Origin: Campylobacteraceae bacterium
GTDB taxonomy: Bacteria; Campylobacterota; Campylobacteria; Campylobacterales; JALSKU01
Direction of reading: 5' to 3'
Length of the DNA: 10,600 nucleotides
Assembly (NCBI GenBank): GCA_015488975.1
Contig: WFMT01000119.1
Span: forward strand, 1-10,600
Shown here piece after piece: positions 1-7,676 of this stretch (positions are counted from its first letter, which is position 1; each line of letters begins with the position of its first letter). The notes under the pieces were generated by a model. It searched no databases. It worked only from the letters and a program-made list of their open reading frames with translations, and was not told the DNA's origin. A program made the position numbers and the translations under genes.

Positions 1-386
1 TCATCTTCAACCAATGGTCCTTCTTGAATTTCAAAATTCATATTTAAAAAGTAATTTATGATTTTATCCATAGTTGCTTGAACCGGATGTAAAGCTCCAC
101 TCTCACAAGCCGCATCAAAAAGAGTAACATCGACACCATCTTTTTGCATAACTTTTTGCACTCTTTCTCTTTCAAGAAACTCTTTTTTTTCTTGCAAAAG
201 GTCATTTAACTCTTTTTTTAAGATATTGATCTTACTTGCAAACTCTTTTTTTTCTTCATTTGCCAAAGTTTTTAACTTCATAAAAGAAGAAGCCAAAACA
301 CCCTTTTTACCGAAGATTTCAATCCTAAGCTTCTCAAGCCCATCCAAATCTGCGGTAGATTTTATTTTGTCTTTATAGTCATTCAA
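1..386 (-). CDS. pheS: Phenylalanyl-tRNA synthetase alpha subunit, N-terminal part (cut by window edge)
   Basis: Catalytic subunit of the cytoplasmic (alpha-beta)2 enzyme that charges tRNA-Phe. Only the first 128 codons are here; the gene runs off the left edge. The translation has the usual PheS opening: a short helical leader, LRIEIFGKKGVLA at about residues 20-32, a charged coiled-coil (residues about 40-80, rich in E, K and L) that forms the tRNA-binding arm, then the linker DAACESGALHPVQATMDKI into the catalytic core. I place the start at a TTG (386-384): an AAGG lies 8 bases upstream, an in-frame TAA sits four codons before it, and the first ATG would remove the conserved FGKKG motif. 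pheT probably follows beyond the edge (inference from the usual order). The family call is secure; the start is likely. Confidence 0.93.
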   Translation of the reverse strand, partial: MNDYKDKIKSTADLDGLEKLRIEIFGKKGVLASSFMKLKTLANEEKKEFASKINILKKELNDLLQEKKEFLERERVQKVMQKDGVDVTLFDAACESGALHPVQATMDKIINYFLNMNFEIQEGPLVED

Positions 387-394
387 ATAATTTA

Positions 395-398
395 CCTT
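395..398 (-). promoter_or_regulatory. Ribosome binding site that fixes the TTG start of pheS
   Basis: AAGG on the minus strand, 8 bases before the TTG at 386-384. An in-frame TAA overlaps its 5' side, so translation cannot begin further upstream in this frame. Confidence 0.6.
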
Positions 399-467
399 AA
401 TATTCGTATTAGGGCGATTATTTTACAACAATGTATATTAAATTTTAGTAAATTCAAATTTTTTTGT

Positions 468-473
468 ATTATA
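468..473 (-). promoter_or_regulatory. Candidate -10 box for pheS
   Basis: A perfect TATAAT on the minus strand in the divergent gap, preceded by an AT-only stretch. It would start a transcript near 461 and give a leader of about 75 bases before the TTG. There is no recognisable -35, which is normal for sigma-70 promoters in Campylobacterota. The gap is so AT-rich that chance matches are likely, so this is only a candidate. Confidence 0.35.
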
Positions 474-569
474 TATTAATTTTTTTAACTACTTAAGTAC
501 CTAAAATACCTTTAAAACTATGGTATATTGGGAACGAACAAAGATTTAAGTAAAAAAGCAGATGTAAAA

Positions 570-590
570 TCTAAAATTTTTGGATATAAT
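570..590 (+). promoter_or_regulatory. Sigma-70 type promoter of the HIT gene
   Basis: TATAAT at 585-590, preceded by a T-run (TTTTTGGA) in the arrangement typical of housekeeping promoters in Campylobacter and Helicobacter, which lack a -35 box. The expected transcript start is about 597, leaving a leader just long enough for the AGGA at 601-604. Confidence 0.55.
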
Positions 591-610
591 AAGAAAAAAA
601 AGGATAATTC

Positions 611-967
611 ATGTGCATATTTTGTAAAATTGTCAAAGGCGAAATTCCATCCAATAAAATTTATGAGAATGATGAATTTTTAGCTTTTCACGATATAAAC
701 CCAAAAGCCCCCATTCATATCCTTGTCATCCCAAAAGAGCATGTTGAAAAATTTCAAGATACAACACCCGAAATGATGGCAAAAATGACACTTTTCATTC
801 AAGAATTGGCAAAGAAACTTGAACTTGATGCAAGAGGCTATAGGCTTGTTGTAAATAATGGAGAAGATGGTGGGCAAGAAGTCATGCATTTGCATTTTCA
901 TATTCTCGGTGGTACAAAACTTATCTGGCCACAGCTTGCCCCTAATGAAAGTAAGAATTATTTATAG
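611..967 (+). CDS. HIT (histidine triad) family protein, HINT-like nucleotide hydrolase
   Basis: Small cytoplasmic HIT-superfamily protein of the HINT branch, whose members hydrolyse purine nucleoside phosphoramidates or aminoacyl-adenylates; the natural substrate in bacteria is usually unknown. Length (118 residues) is normal for the family. The histidine triad is seen at 93-99 (HLHFHIL, with H93, H95 and H97). The N-terminal CIFCKI (C2 and C5) together with H43 is the usual HINT opening that can bind zinc. FHDINPKAPIHILVIPKEH (residues about 26-44) is the typical core strand. The ATG has AGGA 6 bases upstream. It is divergent from pheS, an arrangement I recall from C. jejuni as well. A link to aminoacyl-AMP clearance beside a tRNA synthetase is only an inference. 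Confidence 0.93.
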   Translation: MCIFCKIVKGEIPSNKIYENDEFLAFHDINPKAPIHILVIPKEHVEKFQDTTPEMMAKMTLFIQELAKKLELDARGYRLVVNNGEDGGQEVMHLHFHILGGTKLIWPQLAPNESKNYL

Positions 968-1001
968 TGATAAGTATAGATTGCATATAACATAGCAAAC
1001 C

Positions 1002-1125
1002 AAGTTTTGTTTCAGTATTTACCTCATTCTCAAAATTGCATCCGTGTAATTTTTCCGAGGCTGACAGCTATTTTTGTATCGTGCAAAAATAGCCATTAGA
1101 GCCGATAAAAAATGAAACAAAACTT
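1002..1125. repeat. Nested inverted repeat in the gap between two convergent genes
   Basis: The gap between the HIT gene and argH holds no gene. It holds a 13-bp perfect outer inverted repeat (AAGTTTTGTTTCA at 1002-1014 and its complement at 1113-1125). Inside is a 10-bp perfect hairpin (GCTATTTTTG at 1067-1076, complement at 1084-1093, loop of 7), flanked by GGCT at 1059-1062 pairing with AGCC at 1100-1103. It may serve as a two-way transcription stop for the facing genes, but no T-run follows the inner stem on either strand, so it is not a textbook terminator. No target duplication is visible at its ends. A small degenerate mobile repeat is the alternative. Confidence 0.6.
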
Positions 1126-1144
1126 AAAATTGAATTACCGCAGC

Positions 1145-2539
1145 TTACAAGGCAGTATTATTTTTTTCTAACCATTTTTGAAAGTATTCTAACTGTTTTT
1201 TTGTTGAATTTACAGAAGTTCCTCCCTCTGAATTTCTCGCATTCATTGAATTTTCAAGTTGAAGTACTTCAATCACATCATTTTGAATTTTAGGTTCAAA
1301 AATTCGCAACTCTTTTATATCAAGCTCACTCATATCTTTACCTGCTCCATCGGCATATCCGACTATCTCTCCAGTTAGTTTGTAAGCATCTCTAAAAGCA
1401 TATCCACATTTAGTTGTCAAATAATCAGCTAAATCAGTGGCACTTAAATGCCCTTTTTTGGTAGCTTTTAACATATTTTTCTTTTTCACGCTCATACTTT
1501 CAATAGCTTTTGTCAATATCTTTATAGAAATTTCAGCTGTCTTAATGCTATCAAAAACACCCTCTTTGTCTTCTTGCATGTCTTTATTGTAAGCCAATGG
1601 CAAGCCTTTTAAAACAGTCAAAAGTGAGATAAGATTGCCATATACTCTACCAGTTTTTCCTCTTAAAAGCTCAGGAACATCCGGATTTTTCTTTTGGGGC
1701 ATTATAGAGCTGCTTGTTGAATACTCATCACTAAGTTCAACAAACCCGAACTCACTGCTACTCCAAAGTATAATCTCTTCAGCAAATCTGGATATATGCA
1801 TCATCAAAACAGAAATATTAAATAAAATCTCCAAAGCAAAATCCCTGTCACTAACACTGTCAAGACAATTTATACTAATACTGTCAAATCCTAAAAGTTT
1901 TGCCTCATACTCTCTGTCTGTTTCATACGGAGTACCGGCAAGTGCAGCACAACCAATAGGAGAAATATTATTTCTTTTACCTGAATTTTCAAACCTCTCA
2001 ATATCTCTTTTAAACATTGAGATATATGCCAAAAGATGATATGCAAAGTTTATCGGCTGGGCATGTTGGAGGTGGGTCATGCCCGGGAGCAAAGTATCTG
2101 TGTTTTGCTTTGCGATTTTTAGCAAAACTCTCTGCAACTTATAAAGCAACTCATTTAGTTTTTTATTGCTTCTTAAAACAAACATTCTAAAATCAAGTGC
2201 AACCTGGTCATTTCTACTTCTTGCTGTATGCATTCTTTTGGCATCATCACCGATTAATTCAGTCAGTCTGTTTTCTATGGACATATGGATATCTTCATCT
2301 TTTAAATAAAACTGATATTTGCCGTCTTGTATCTCTTTTCTTATGGTATTAAGCCCGTCAATTATCTTATCTTCACTCTGTTTTGATATAATGCCCTGCT
2401 TAGAAAGCATTTTAACATGAGCGATTGAACCATCTATATCTTCGTTATAAATTTCTTTATCAAACATGATAGAAGCATTAAATTCATCCAAAAGTTTTGC
2501 ACTTGTTTTTTTGATCTTTCCAGAGGCAACTTTTCTCAA
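1145..2539 (-). CDS. argH: Argininosuccinate lyase
   Basis: Last step of arginine synthesis: argininosuccinate to arginine plus fumarate, as a cytoplasmic homotetramer of the fumarase/aspartase superfamily. Visible signatures: HTARSRND at 104-111, THLQHAQP at 155-162 (H156 matches the active-site His region), and the flexible-loop signature SSSIMPQKKNP at 276-286 with the catalytic serine. Length 464 matches the family. The start is a TTG at 2539-2537, supported by AAAAGGA 6 bases upstream; no ATG lies near it. It is the last gene of the oad-pckA operon, 14 bases after the pckA stop, so it is probably cotranscribed and translationally close-coupled. The fumarate it releases can re-enter the C4 pool handled by its neighbours (inference). 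It converges on the HIT gene. Confidence 0.97.
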   Translation of the reverse strand: MRKVASGKIKKTSAKLLDEFNASIMFDKEIYNEDIDGSIAHVKMLSKQGIISKQSEDKIIDGLNTIRKEIQDGKYQFYLKDEDIHMSIENRLTELIGDDAKRMHTARSRNDQVALDFRMFVLRSNKKLNELLYKLQRVLLKIAKQNTDTLLPGMTHLQHAQPINFAYHLLAYISMFKRDIERFENSGKRNNISPIGCAALAGTPYETDREYEAKLLGFDSISINCLDSVSDRDFALEILFNISVLMMHISRFAEEIILWSSSEFGFVELSDEYSTSSSIMPQKKNPDVPELLRGKTGRVYGNLISLLTVLKGLPLAYNKDMQEDKEGVFDSIKTAEISIKILTKAIESMSVKKKNMLKATKKGHLSATDLADYLTTKCGYAFRDAYKLTGEIVGYADGAGKDMSELDIKELRIFEPKIQNDVIEVLQLENSMNARNSEGGTSVNSTKKQLEYFQKWLEKNNTAL

Positions 2540-2544
2540 TATTT

Positions 2545-2551
2545 TCCTTTT
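2545..2551 (-). promoter_or_regulatory. Ribosome binding site that selects the TTG start of argH
   Basis: AAAAGGA on the minus strand inside the 14-base pckA-argH gap, 6 bases before the TTG. Confidence 0.7.
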
Positions 2552-2553
2552 AA

Positions 2554-4137
2554 CTATATTTTAGGTCCGGCACTTGAATAGTCATATTTGCTATCTTTTG
2601 TAATATATTTTTTAAAATTATTGACAAACATTTTAGCAAGGTTGTCTCTTGTTTTGTTATAACCTTTTTTATCTTCCCATGTATTTATAGGATTTAAAAT
2701 ATTAGTATCAACTCCTTTTAATTTTGTTGGTACTGATAGATTAAATACTGGTATTTTTTCAAACTCAATATTATTTATACTACCATCAAGTATAGCATCT
2801 ATACAACTTCTTGTGGCTTTTATACTCATTCTTTTACCAACACCATAACTCCCGCCACTCCAGCCGGTATTGACTAAAAATACATTTACTTTATATTTAT
2901 CTATCTTTTCTCCCAACAATTTTGCATAAACAGTAGGGTGAAGTGGCAAAAAAGGCTCTCCAAAACATGAACTAAATGTAGCAACCGGCTTTGTTATACC
3001 TCTTTCAGTCCCTGCAACTTTTGCAGTATAACCACTTAAAAAATAATACATTGCCTGTTCTTTTGTAAGTTTGCTAACAGGAGGCAACACTCCAAATGCA
3101 TCAGCAGTTAAAAAGATAATGTTTTTAGGATGACCTGCCTGTAATGATTTGCAATGATTTTCTATATGATGTATGGGGTAGGATACTCTTGTATTTTCAG
3201 TTTTGCTTTTATCGCTGTAATCAACTTTTTTATTTTCATCCATCACTATATTTTCCAAAAGTGCATCTCTTCTTATAGCAGCATAAATTTCAGGCTCGCT
3301 ATTTGGGTCTAAGTCAATAACTTTTGCATAGCAACCACCTTCAAAGTTAAATACGCCATCATCATCCCATCCATGTTCATCATCACCTATCAAAGCTCTT
3401 TTAGGATCAGTTGACAAGGTTGTTTTACCAGTTCCACTTAAACCGAAAAACAAAGCAGTATCTCCATCTTTTCCTACATTGGCAGAACAGTGCATACCAA
3501 GTTTGCCTTCAAGCGGCAACCAGTAATTCATCATGGAAAAAACACCTTTTTTTATCTCTCCACCATACCATGTCCCACCGATGACGGCTATATTTTCTTC
3601 TATATTAAACACAACAAAAACTTCAGAATTCAATCCTTGTTCTTTCCACTCTTCATTTGTTGTTTTACTTGCGACAAAAAGCGTAAAATCAGGTTTAAAA
3701 TTTGCAAGTTCTTTTTGTGTAGGACTTATGAACATATTTTTTACAAAATGAGCCTGCCAAGCAATTTCAGATATAACTCTTATACTTTTTTTACTATTTG
3801 CACTAGCTCCGGAAAATGCATCTTCGACAAAAAGTTTTTTACCAGAAAGTTGTTGCTTTGCTTTTTTAAAAAGTTTATCAAATACTTCTTTTGTAACAGG
3901 ATGATTTATTTCACCCCAAGCTATATATTTATTTGAAGGTGGCTCATTTACAAAGTATTTATCATTAGGACTTCTACCTGTAAATACTCCCGTATCGACA
4001 TTTACTGTGCCATTGTCAGTTACACTTCCCTCTTTATTTTCAAGCTCAAGCTCAAAAAGTTTGTCATAATCCAAATTGTGATAAACTTTTTTTACATCTT
4101 GGATACCAACACTCCCTAACTCATCTATAACTGACAT
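2554..4137 (-). CDS. pckA: Phosphoenolpyruvate carboxykinase (ATP)
   Basis: Interconverts oxaloacetate + ATP and PEP + CO2 + ADP in the cytoplasm; it opens gluconeogenesis in organisms growing on organic acids or fixing CO2 through the reductive TCA cycle. It is the ATP type, shown by the P-loop GLSGTGKTT at 232-240 (kinase-1a), the second metal-binding motif LIGDDEHGW at 249-257, HCSANVG at 216-222, GRSPNDK at 54-60 (substrate-binding arginine), and the nucleotide-binding YYFLSGYTAKVAGTERG at about 364-380. Length 527 is normal. The ATG has AAAAGGAG about 9 bases upstream, within the 15-base gap after oadB. With OadGAB just upstream, the operon codes for two competing fates of oxaloacetate, PEP or pyruvate. 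I recall pckA next to argH and pycB in C. jejuni too. Confidence 0.97.
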   Translation of the reverse strand: MSVIDELGSVGIQDVKKVYHNLDYDKLFELELENKEGSVTDNGTVNVDTGVFTGRSPNDKYFVNEPPSNKYIAWGEINHPVTKEVFDKLFKKAKQQLSGKKLFVEDAFSGASANSKKSIRVISEIAWQAHFVKNMFISPTQKELANFKPDFTLFVASKTTNEEWKEQGLNSEVFVVFNIEENIAVIGGTWYGGEIKKGVFSMMNYWLPLEGKLGMHCSANVGKDGDTALFFGLSGTGKTTLSTDPKRALIGDDEHGWDDDGVFNFEGGCYAKVIDLDPNSEPEIYAAIRRDALLENIVMDENKKVDYSDKSKTENTRVSYPIHHIENHCKSLQAGHPKNIIFLTADAFGVLPPVSKLTKEQAMYYFLSGYTAKVAGTERGITKPVATFSSCFGEPFLPLHPTVYAKLLGEKIDKYKVNVFLVNTGWSGGSYGVGKRMSIKATRSCIDAILDGSINNIEFEKIPVFNLSVPTKLKGVDTNILNPINTWEDKKGYNKTRDNLAKMFVNNFKKYITKDSKYDYSSAGPKI

Positions 4138-4152
4138 TTTTAAAAACTCCTT

Positions 4153-5493
4153 TTATTTAAATATTGACAACAATACACCTGCTGCCACAGCCGAGCCTAT
4201 AACCCCGGCAACATTTGGACCCATTGCATGCATTAAAAGCATATTTGTTTTATCTTCATCCATTCCAACTTTATTTGAAACCCTTGCAGCCATAGGTACC
4301 GCACTTACTCCGGCTGACCCTATAAGAGGATTTATCGGATCTTTAGAGAGCTTGTTCATAAGTTTTGCCATTAAAACTCCAGCAGCTGTGCCTATCGCAA
4401 AGGCAACAAGACCTATAGCTAAAATTCCAAGAGTATCAGGTATCAAAAATTTCTCAGCTGCAAGTTTCGAGCCAACTCCAAGTCCCAAGAAAATCGTTAC
4501 TATATTTATCAAAGAATTTTGCATTGTATTTGAAAGCCTGTCAACCACTCCTGATACTTTTGCAAAATTTCCAAATGTTAAAGCCCCTATCAAAGGAGTT
4601 GATTCAGGCAAAATCAATATGGAAAGGATTAAGACAGTAAGTGGAAACATTAATTTTTCAAGTTTACTGACTTCTCTTAACTGCTTCATTTTTATCTGTC
4701 TTTCTGCTTTGGTTGTAAAAAGTCTCATAATAGGCGGTTGGATGATAGGAACCAGCGCCATATATGAATATGCTGCAACTGCGATAGCACCCATAAGATC
4801 TGGTGAAAGTTTGGATGCGACAAATATGGAAGTAGGCCCGTCAGCTCCACCTATTATGGATATTGCCGAAGCATCTTTTAATGTAAAACTAAAAAACGGA
4901 GTATATTGACTTAAAAGTATCGCTCCTACGAGTGATCCAAATATTCCAAACTGTGCTGCTGCGCCCAAGAGTGCGGTTTTAGGATTTGCCAAAAGTGGAC
5001 CAAAATCCGTCAATGCACCGACTCCCATAAAGATTATAAGAGGAAATAATTCATTTTTAATACCGGCATCAAAAATAACACCTATAAAGCCTTCATGACC
5101 TATAAAATTTGCCAGAGGAATATTGGCAAGCAATCCTCCAAAAGCTATGGGCAAAAGAAGTAAAGGTTCAAAGTTTTTCGCAATTGCCAAATAAAAAAGA
5201 AGAAAAGTTATAAGTATCATGATAACTCTTCCCCAACCTTGTGCGAACTTGCTGATAGGCTCTCCTAAAGCATTTTTAACTCCTGCTTTTGGGTTTAAAA
5301 ATGCATAAATTCCTGTTGTTTTATAAAAATTTTTAAACATTTTGATTATAGAAACAGATTTATATTCTTTTGAGTATTGTCCTGTTTTTGCACTACTGTT
5401 TATATTTGTTTCTGATATATTTTGAGATGCTGATAAATTTATAGCCCCAAATAAAAAAGTTGTAATAAAAACTACAAATAAGAGTCGTTTCAT
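4153..5493 (-). CDS. oadB: Oxaloacetate decarboxylase, beta subunit (sodium pump)
   Basis: Integral membrane subunit that decarboxylates carboxybiotin and couples this to Na+ export. The conserved sodium/carboxybiotin motif GGADGPTSIF is at about 215-224, with the essential Asp (D203 in Klebsiella numbering) at about 218. Region IV, NPLIGSAGVSAVPMAARVSN, lies at about 388-407 with its conserved Asn and Ser. About nine hydrophobic segments are visible. The N-terminus has an added hydrophobic signal-like stretch (MKRLLFVVFITTFLFGAINL) and a polar linker to about residue 60, making it slightly longer than the 433-residue Klebsiella protein. I take the ATG at 5493-5491 as start, because AAGGA ends 6 bases before it; a TTG directly in front adds one codon but spaces worse. 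It begins 9 bases after the oadA stop, whose TAA is part of its ribosome site. Confidence 0.94.
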   Translation of the reverse strand: MKRLLFVVFITTFLFGAINLSASQNISETNINSSAKTGQYSKEYKSVSIIKMFKNFYKTTGIYAFLNPKAGVKNALGEPISKFAQGWGRVIMILITFLLFYLAIAKNFEPLLLLPIAFGGLLANIPLANFIGHEGFIGVIFDAGIKNELFPLIIFMGVGALTDFGPLLANPKTALLGAAAQFGIFGSLVGAILLSQYTPFFSFTLKDASAISIIGGADGPTSIFVASKLSPDLMGAIAVAAYSYMALVPIIQPPIMRLFTTKAERQIKMKQLREVSKLEKLMFPLTVLILSILILPESTPLIGALTFGNFAKVSGVVDRLSNTMQNSLINIVTIFLGLGVGSKLAAEKFLIPDTLGILAIGLVAFAIGTAAGVLMAKLMNKLSKDPINPLIGSAGVSAVPMAARVSNKVGMDEDKTNMLLMHAMGPNVAGVIGSAVAAGVLLSIFK

Positions 5494-5499
5494 CAAAAA

Positions 5500-5504
5500 T
5501 CCTT
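5500..5504 (-). promoter_or_regulatory. Ribosome binding site of oadB, overlapping the oadA stop
   Basis: AAGGA shares its AA with the oadA TAA stop (5505-5503). Spacing of 6 bases favours the ATG at 5493 over the TTG at 5496 and suggests translational coupling of the two subunits. Confidence 0.6.
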
Positions 5505-7308
5505 ACATCACAAAGAGTAATTGACCGTTTTCTACACTCTCACCTTCTGACACATTTATTGACGAAATAATACCTGCATTTGGAGCAACAACTTCTATTT
5601 CCATTTTCATTGCTTCCAAGATCAACACAACTTCATCTTTTACAACACTGTCTCCTTTGTGTGCAACAATTTTAAATACACTTCCAGGAAGAGTTGCAAA
5701 AACCTCTTTTCCTTCTATTGAATTTATAACTTGAGATTTTGGAACACTTACTTCTTCTTTAAGAGTTTGTTTGGCTGGAGATATGTGAGTATTTTTTCCC
5801 TCAACCACATCAACATCATACTTTTTACCGTTTACCATAACCGTATAACTTCCACTCATAGCTTTTGTACCTTTTTTTGAGATATTATCTTCTTTCATAA
5901 GACTTAATTTTCTAACATTGACTTTAGCTTCACCTTTTAAAAAAGCAATACCTTTTTCCTTGCAAGCTCCTGCTATAAAGATATTTTCTTCTGTAGTTTC
6001 TATATTTTCATCTTTAAGTATTTTTATAAAATGTTCTTTTGATTTATTGGGATCTTCATTTGCAAGCTGCATTGCAGTTTTTGTTGTAGGTTCCAATTTT
6101 AACTGTTCACTTGCAAGTTTTATTAATTCACTATTTGGCTTAACTGGAGTTTTTCCAAAATATCCCAAAATCATCCTGCCGTAACCATCGGCTATCTTTT
6201 TCCATGGACCAAACATTACATTATTGAATGCCTGTTGAAAATAAAATTGGCTAACCGGCGTTACACTTGTACCATATCCGCCTTTTTCCACCACTTCTCT
6301 CATCGCATCAATAACTGCAGGAAATTTATCTAATATATTATTGTCTCTCATCATTTGAGTATTTGCTGTCAATGCACCTCCTGGCATAGGAGAAAAAGGA
6401 ATAACAGGAGAAACCGCTGTTGCTTCTGGAGGAATAAAATAATCTTTTAACTCTTCTTTTAAGAATGTTTCATATTTTAAAATCTTTTCAACATTCAACC
6501 CACCAAGATCATAATCAGTTCCCTTTGTTGCATGTAAAAGTGTAAGAATATCAGGTTGAGATGTACCACCGCTAACAGGACTAGCAGCCAAATCAATTCC
6601 GTCAACTCCGGCGTCAAGTGCGGCCAAATAACAAGCTACGCTAACTCCAGCAGTTTCGTGAGTATGAAGTCTTACATGAACATGCTCAGATAAAAGAGAT
6701 TTTGCCATTTTAATAGTATCATAAACTTTTTTAGGATTTGAAGTTCCGCTAGCATCTTTAAAGCACACACTATCATAATTTATACCGCTATCTAAAATCT
6801 TTCTTAAAACTTTTTCATAAAATTCCACATCATGAGCACCTTTGCATCCTGGAGGCAGCTCCATCATGGTAACAACAATTTCATGTTTTAAGCCATATCT
6901 TTTTATACATTCACCACTATATTTTAAATTTTCAACATCATTTAACGCATCAAAATTTCTTATAGTTGTAGTGCCATGTTTTTTAAATAATTTTGCATGT
7001 AAATCTATCATTTCACTGCTTGCTGTATCAAGCATTACGGTATTTACTCCACGCGCTAAGGTTTGAAGGTTGGCTTCTGGCCCAACTACTTCTCTAAATT
7101 TATCCATCATATCAAAAGCATTTTCATTTAGGTAAAAAAACGGACTTTGAAACCTGGCGCCTCCGCCAAATTCAAAATGGCTAATTCCGGCATCTTTTGC
7201 AACTAAAACCGCATTGATAAAGTCTTCAAGCAAAACTCTCGCTCCAAATACAGACTGAAATCCGTCTCTAAATGTCGTATCCATTATATCTATGAGCTTT
7301 TTAGCCAT
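5503..7308 (-). CDS. oadA: Oxaloacetate decarboxylase, alpha subunit (carboxyltransferase plus biotin carrier)
   Basis: Transfers the carboxyl group of oxaloacetate to its own biotin, giving pyruvate; the carboxybiotin then goes to OadB. Order: a carboxyltransferase TIM barrel (residues about 5-280) with the metal-site motif DTTFRDGFQS at 10-19 (D15), the carboxylated lysine K184 in CFKDASG and the metal histidines H215 and H217 in HTHETAG; the conserved carboxylase domain to about 470; a short barrel at about 487-505; and a biotinyl domain from about 535 with EAMKME at 565-570, biotin on K568. Length 601 fits OadA/PycB. The opening motif differs from the usual DTTLRDAHQS, as I recall for Campylobacterota PycB. 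That family is also called pyruvate carboxylase subunit B; oadG and oadB on either side make the sodium-pumping decarboxylase more likely here. The AAGGA of its ATG overlaps the oadG stop. Confidence 0.95.
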   Translation of the reverse strand: MAKKLIDIMDTTFRDGFQSVFGARVLLEDFINAVLVAKDAGISHFEFGGGARFQSPFFYLNENAFDMMDKFREVVGPEANLQTLARGVNTVMLDTASSEMIDLHAKLFKKHGTTTIRNFDALNDVENLKYSGECIKRYGLKHEIVVTMMELPPGCKGAHDVEFYEKVLRKILDSGINYDSVCFKDASGTSNPKKVYDTIKMAKSLLSEHVHVRLHTHETAGVSVACYLAALDAGVDGIDLAASPVSGGTSQPDILTLLHATKGTDYDLGGLNVEKILKYETFLKEELKDYFIPPEATAVSPVIPFSPMPGGALTANTQMMRDNNILDKFPAVIDAMREVVEKGGYGTSVTPVSQFYFQQAFNNVMFGPWKKIADGYGRMILGYFGKTPVKPNSELIKLASEQLKLEPTTKTAMQLANEDPNKSKEHFIKILKDENIETTEENIFIAGACKEKGIAFLKGEAKVNVRKLSLMKEDNISKKGTKAMSGSYTVMVNGKKYDVDVVEGKNTHISPAKQTLKEEVSVPKSQVINSIEGKEVFATLPGSVFKIVAHKGDSVVKDEVVLILEAMKMEIEVVAPNAGIISSINVSEGESVENGQLLFVM

Positions 7309-7317
7309 ATTTTTTCC

Positions 7318-7563
7318 TTACTTTTTTCTATATTCAGTAATTGCTGCGGTGATTACCGCTATAACTTCATCTTCGCTACTTGAATTATGTAAAACCGGAT
7401 TTTTAATGGTGGTAGATTTTTCTTTTTTTTTATTTGGGAACATTTTTTTTATAATTTTTGATTCTATTTTTAAAACCAATATCATCAAATAAAGAAAAAT
7501 ATAAACCGTTGTCATTCCCAAGACTAAAAATTTTAATCCCTCTTCTATTAAGCTCGTCCCCAT
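7318..7563 (-). CDS. oadG: Oxaloacetate decarboxylase, gamma subunit
   Basis: Small membrane subunit that holds the alpha and beta subunits together in the sodium-pumping complex. The 81 residues have the OadG layout: a single N-terminal membrane helix (EGLKFLVLGMTTVYIFLYLM, about 8-27), a lysine-rich cytoplasmic linker, and a C-terminal helix AVITAAITEYRKK (69-81) that matches the AAI-x-AA-x-x-QYR end by which gamma subunits bind alpha. The histidine-rich zinc-binding tail of the Klebsiella protein is absent. The ATG has AGGAT about 7 bases upstream. It is the first gene of the operon; its TAA overlaps the oadA ribosome site. Such short proteins are often missed, but position, helix and tail make the call firm. 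Confidence 0.9.
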   Translation of the reverse strand: MGTSLIEEGLKFLVLGMTTVYIFLYLMILVLKIESKIIKKMFPNKKKEKSTTIKNPVLHNSSSEDEVIAVITAAITEYRKK

Positions 7564-7604
7564 ATTTTATCCTAATTATATAACTAATAATAAACAATAG
7601 TGAA

Positions 7605-7613
7605 ATCTTAGCA
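7605..7613 (-). promoter_or_regulatory. Extended -10 promoter of the oadGAB-pckA-argH operon
   Basis: TGCTAAGAT on the minus strand (TGn plus TAAGAT), with alternating T-rich and A-rich tracts upstream. It predicts a transcript start near 7598 and a 35-base leader that contains the AGGAT of oadG. A TATAAT closer to the gene would leave no room for that ribosome site. No other plausible promoter-sized gap occurs before argH ends. Confidence 0.5.
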
Positions 7614-7664
7614 TTATTTTTATTAAATAAAAGTTTAATAAGTTCATATTTATAAATTTTTTAG

Positions 7665-7670
7665 TATTAT
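7665..7670 (+). promoter_or_regulatory. Candidate -10 box of the cytochrome c peroxidase gene
   Basis: TATTAT behind a T-run (ATTTTTTAG). Its end is only 6 bases before the ATG, so a transcript from it would begin at or next to the start codon. A TATAAA at 7651-7656 is the alternative and would give a leader of about 14 bases. Confidence 0.35.
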
Positions 7671-7676
7671 TACCAC

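Noticed and set aside
490..499. Palindrome TACTTAAGTA in the pheS/HIT gap, followed by ATACC and GGTAT
   Set aside because: A 10-bp palindrome and a 5-bp stem are expected by chance in such AT-rich DNA, and the site sits well upstream of both promoters; no known operator matches.
1067..1093. Inner hairpin as a standard rho-independent terminator
   Set aside because: AT-rich stem with no following T-run on either strand; kept only as part of the inverted repeat.
1635..2039. Open frame of 134 codons on the strand opposite argH
   Set aside because: Lies wholly within the well-supported argH gene, has no ribosome site and no recognisable domain; it is a codon-bias shadow. The same holds for frames opposite pckA (3490-3936, 3533-3751), oadB (4352-4909), oadA (5918-6184, 6842-7066), oadG (7292-7492) and the HIT gene (680-901).
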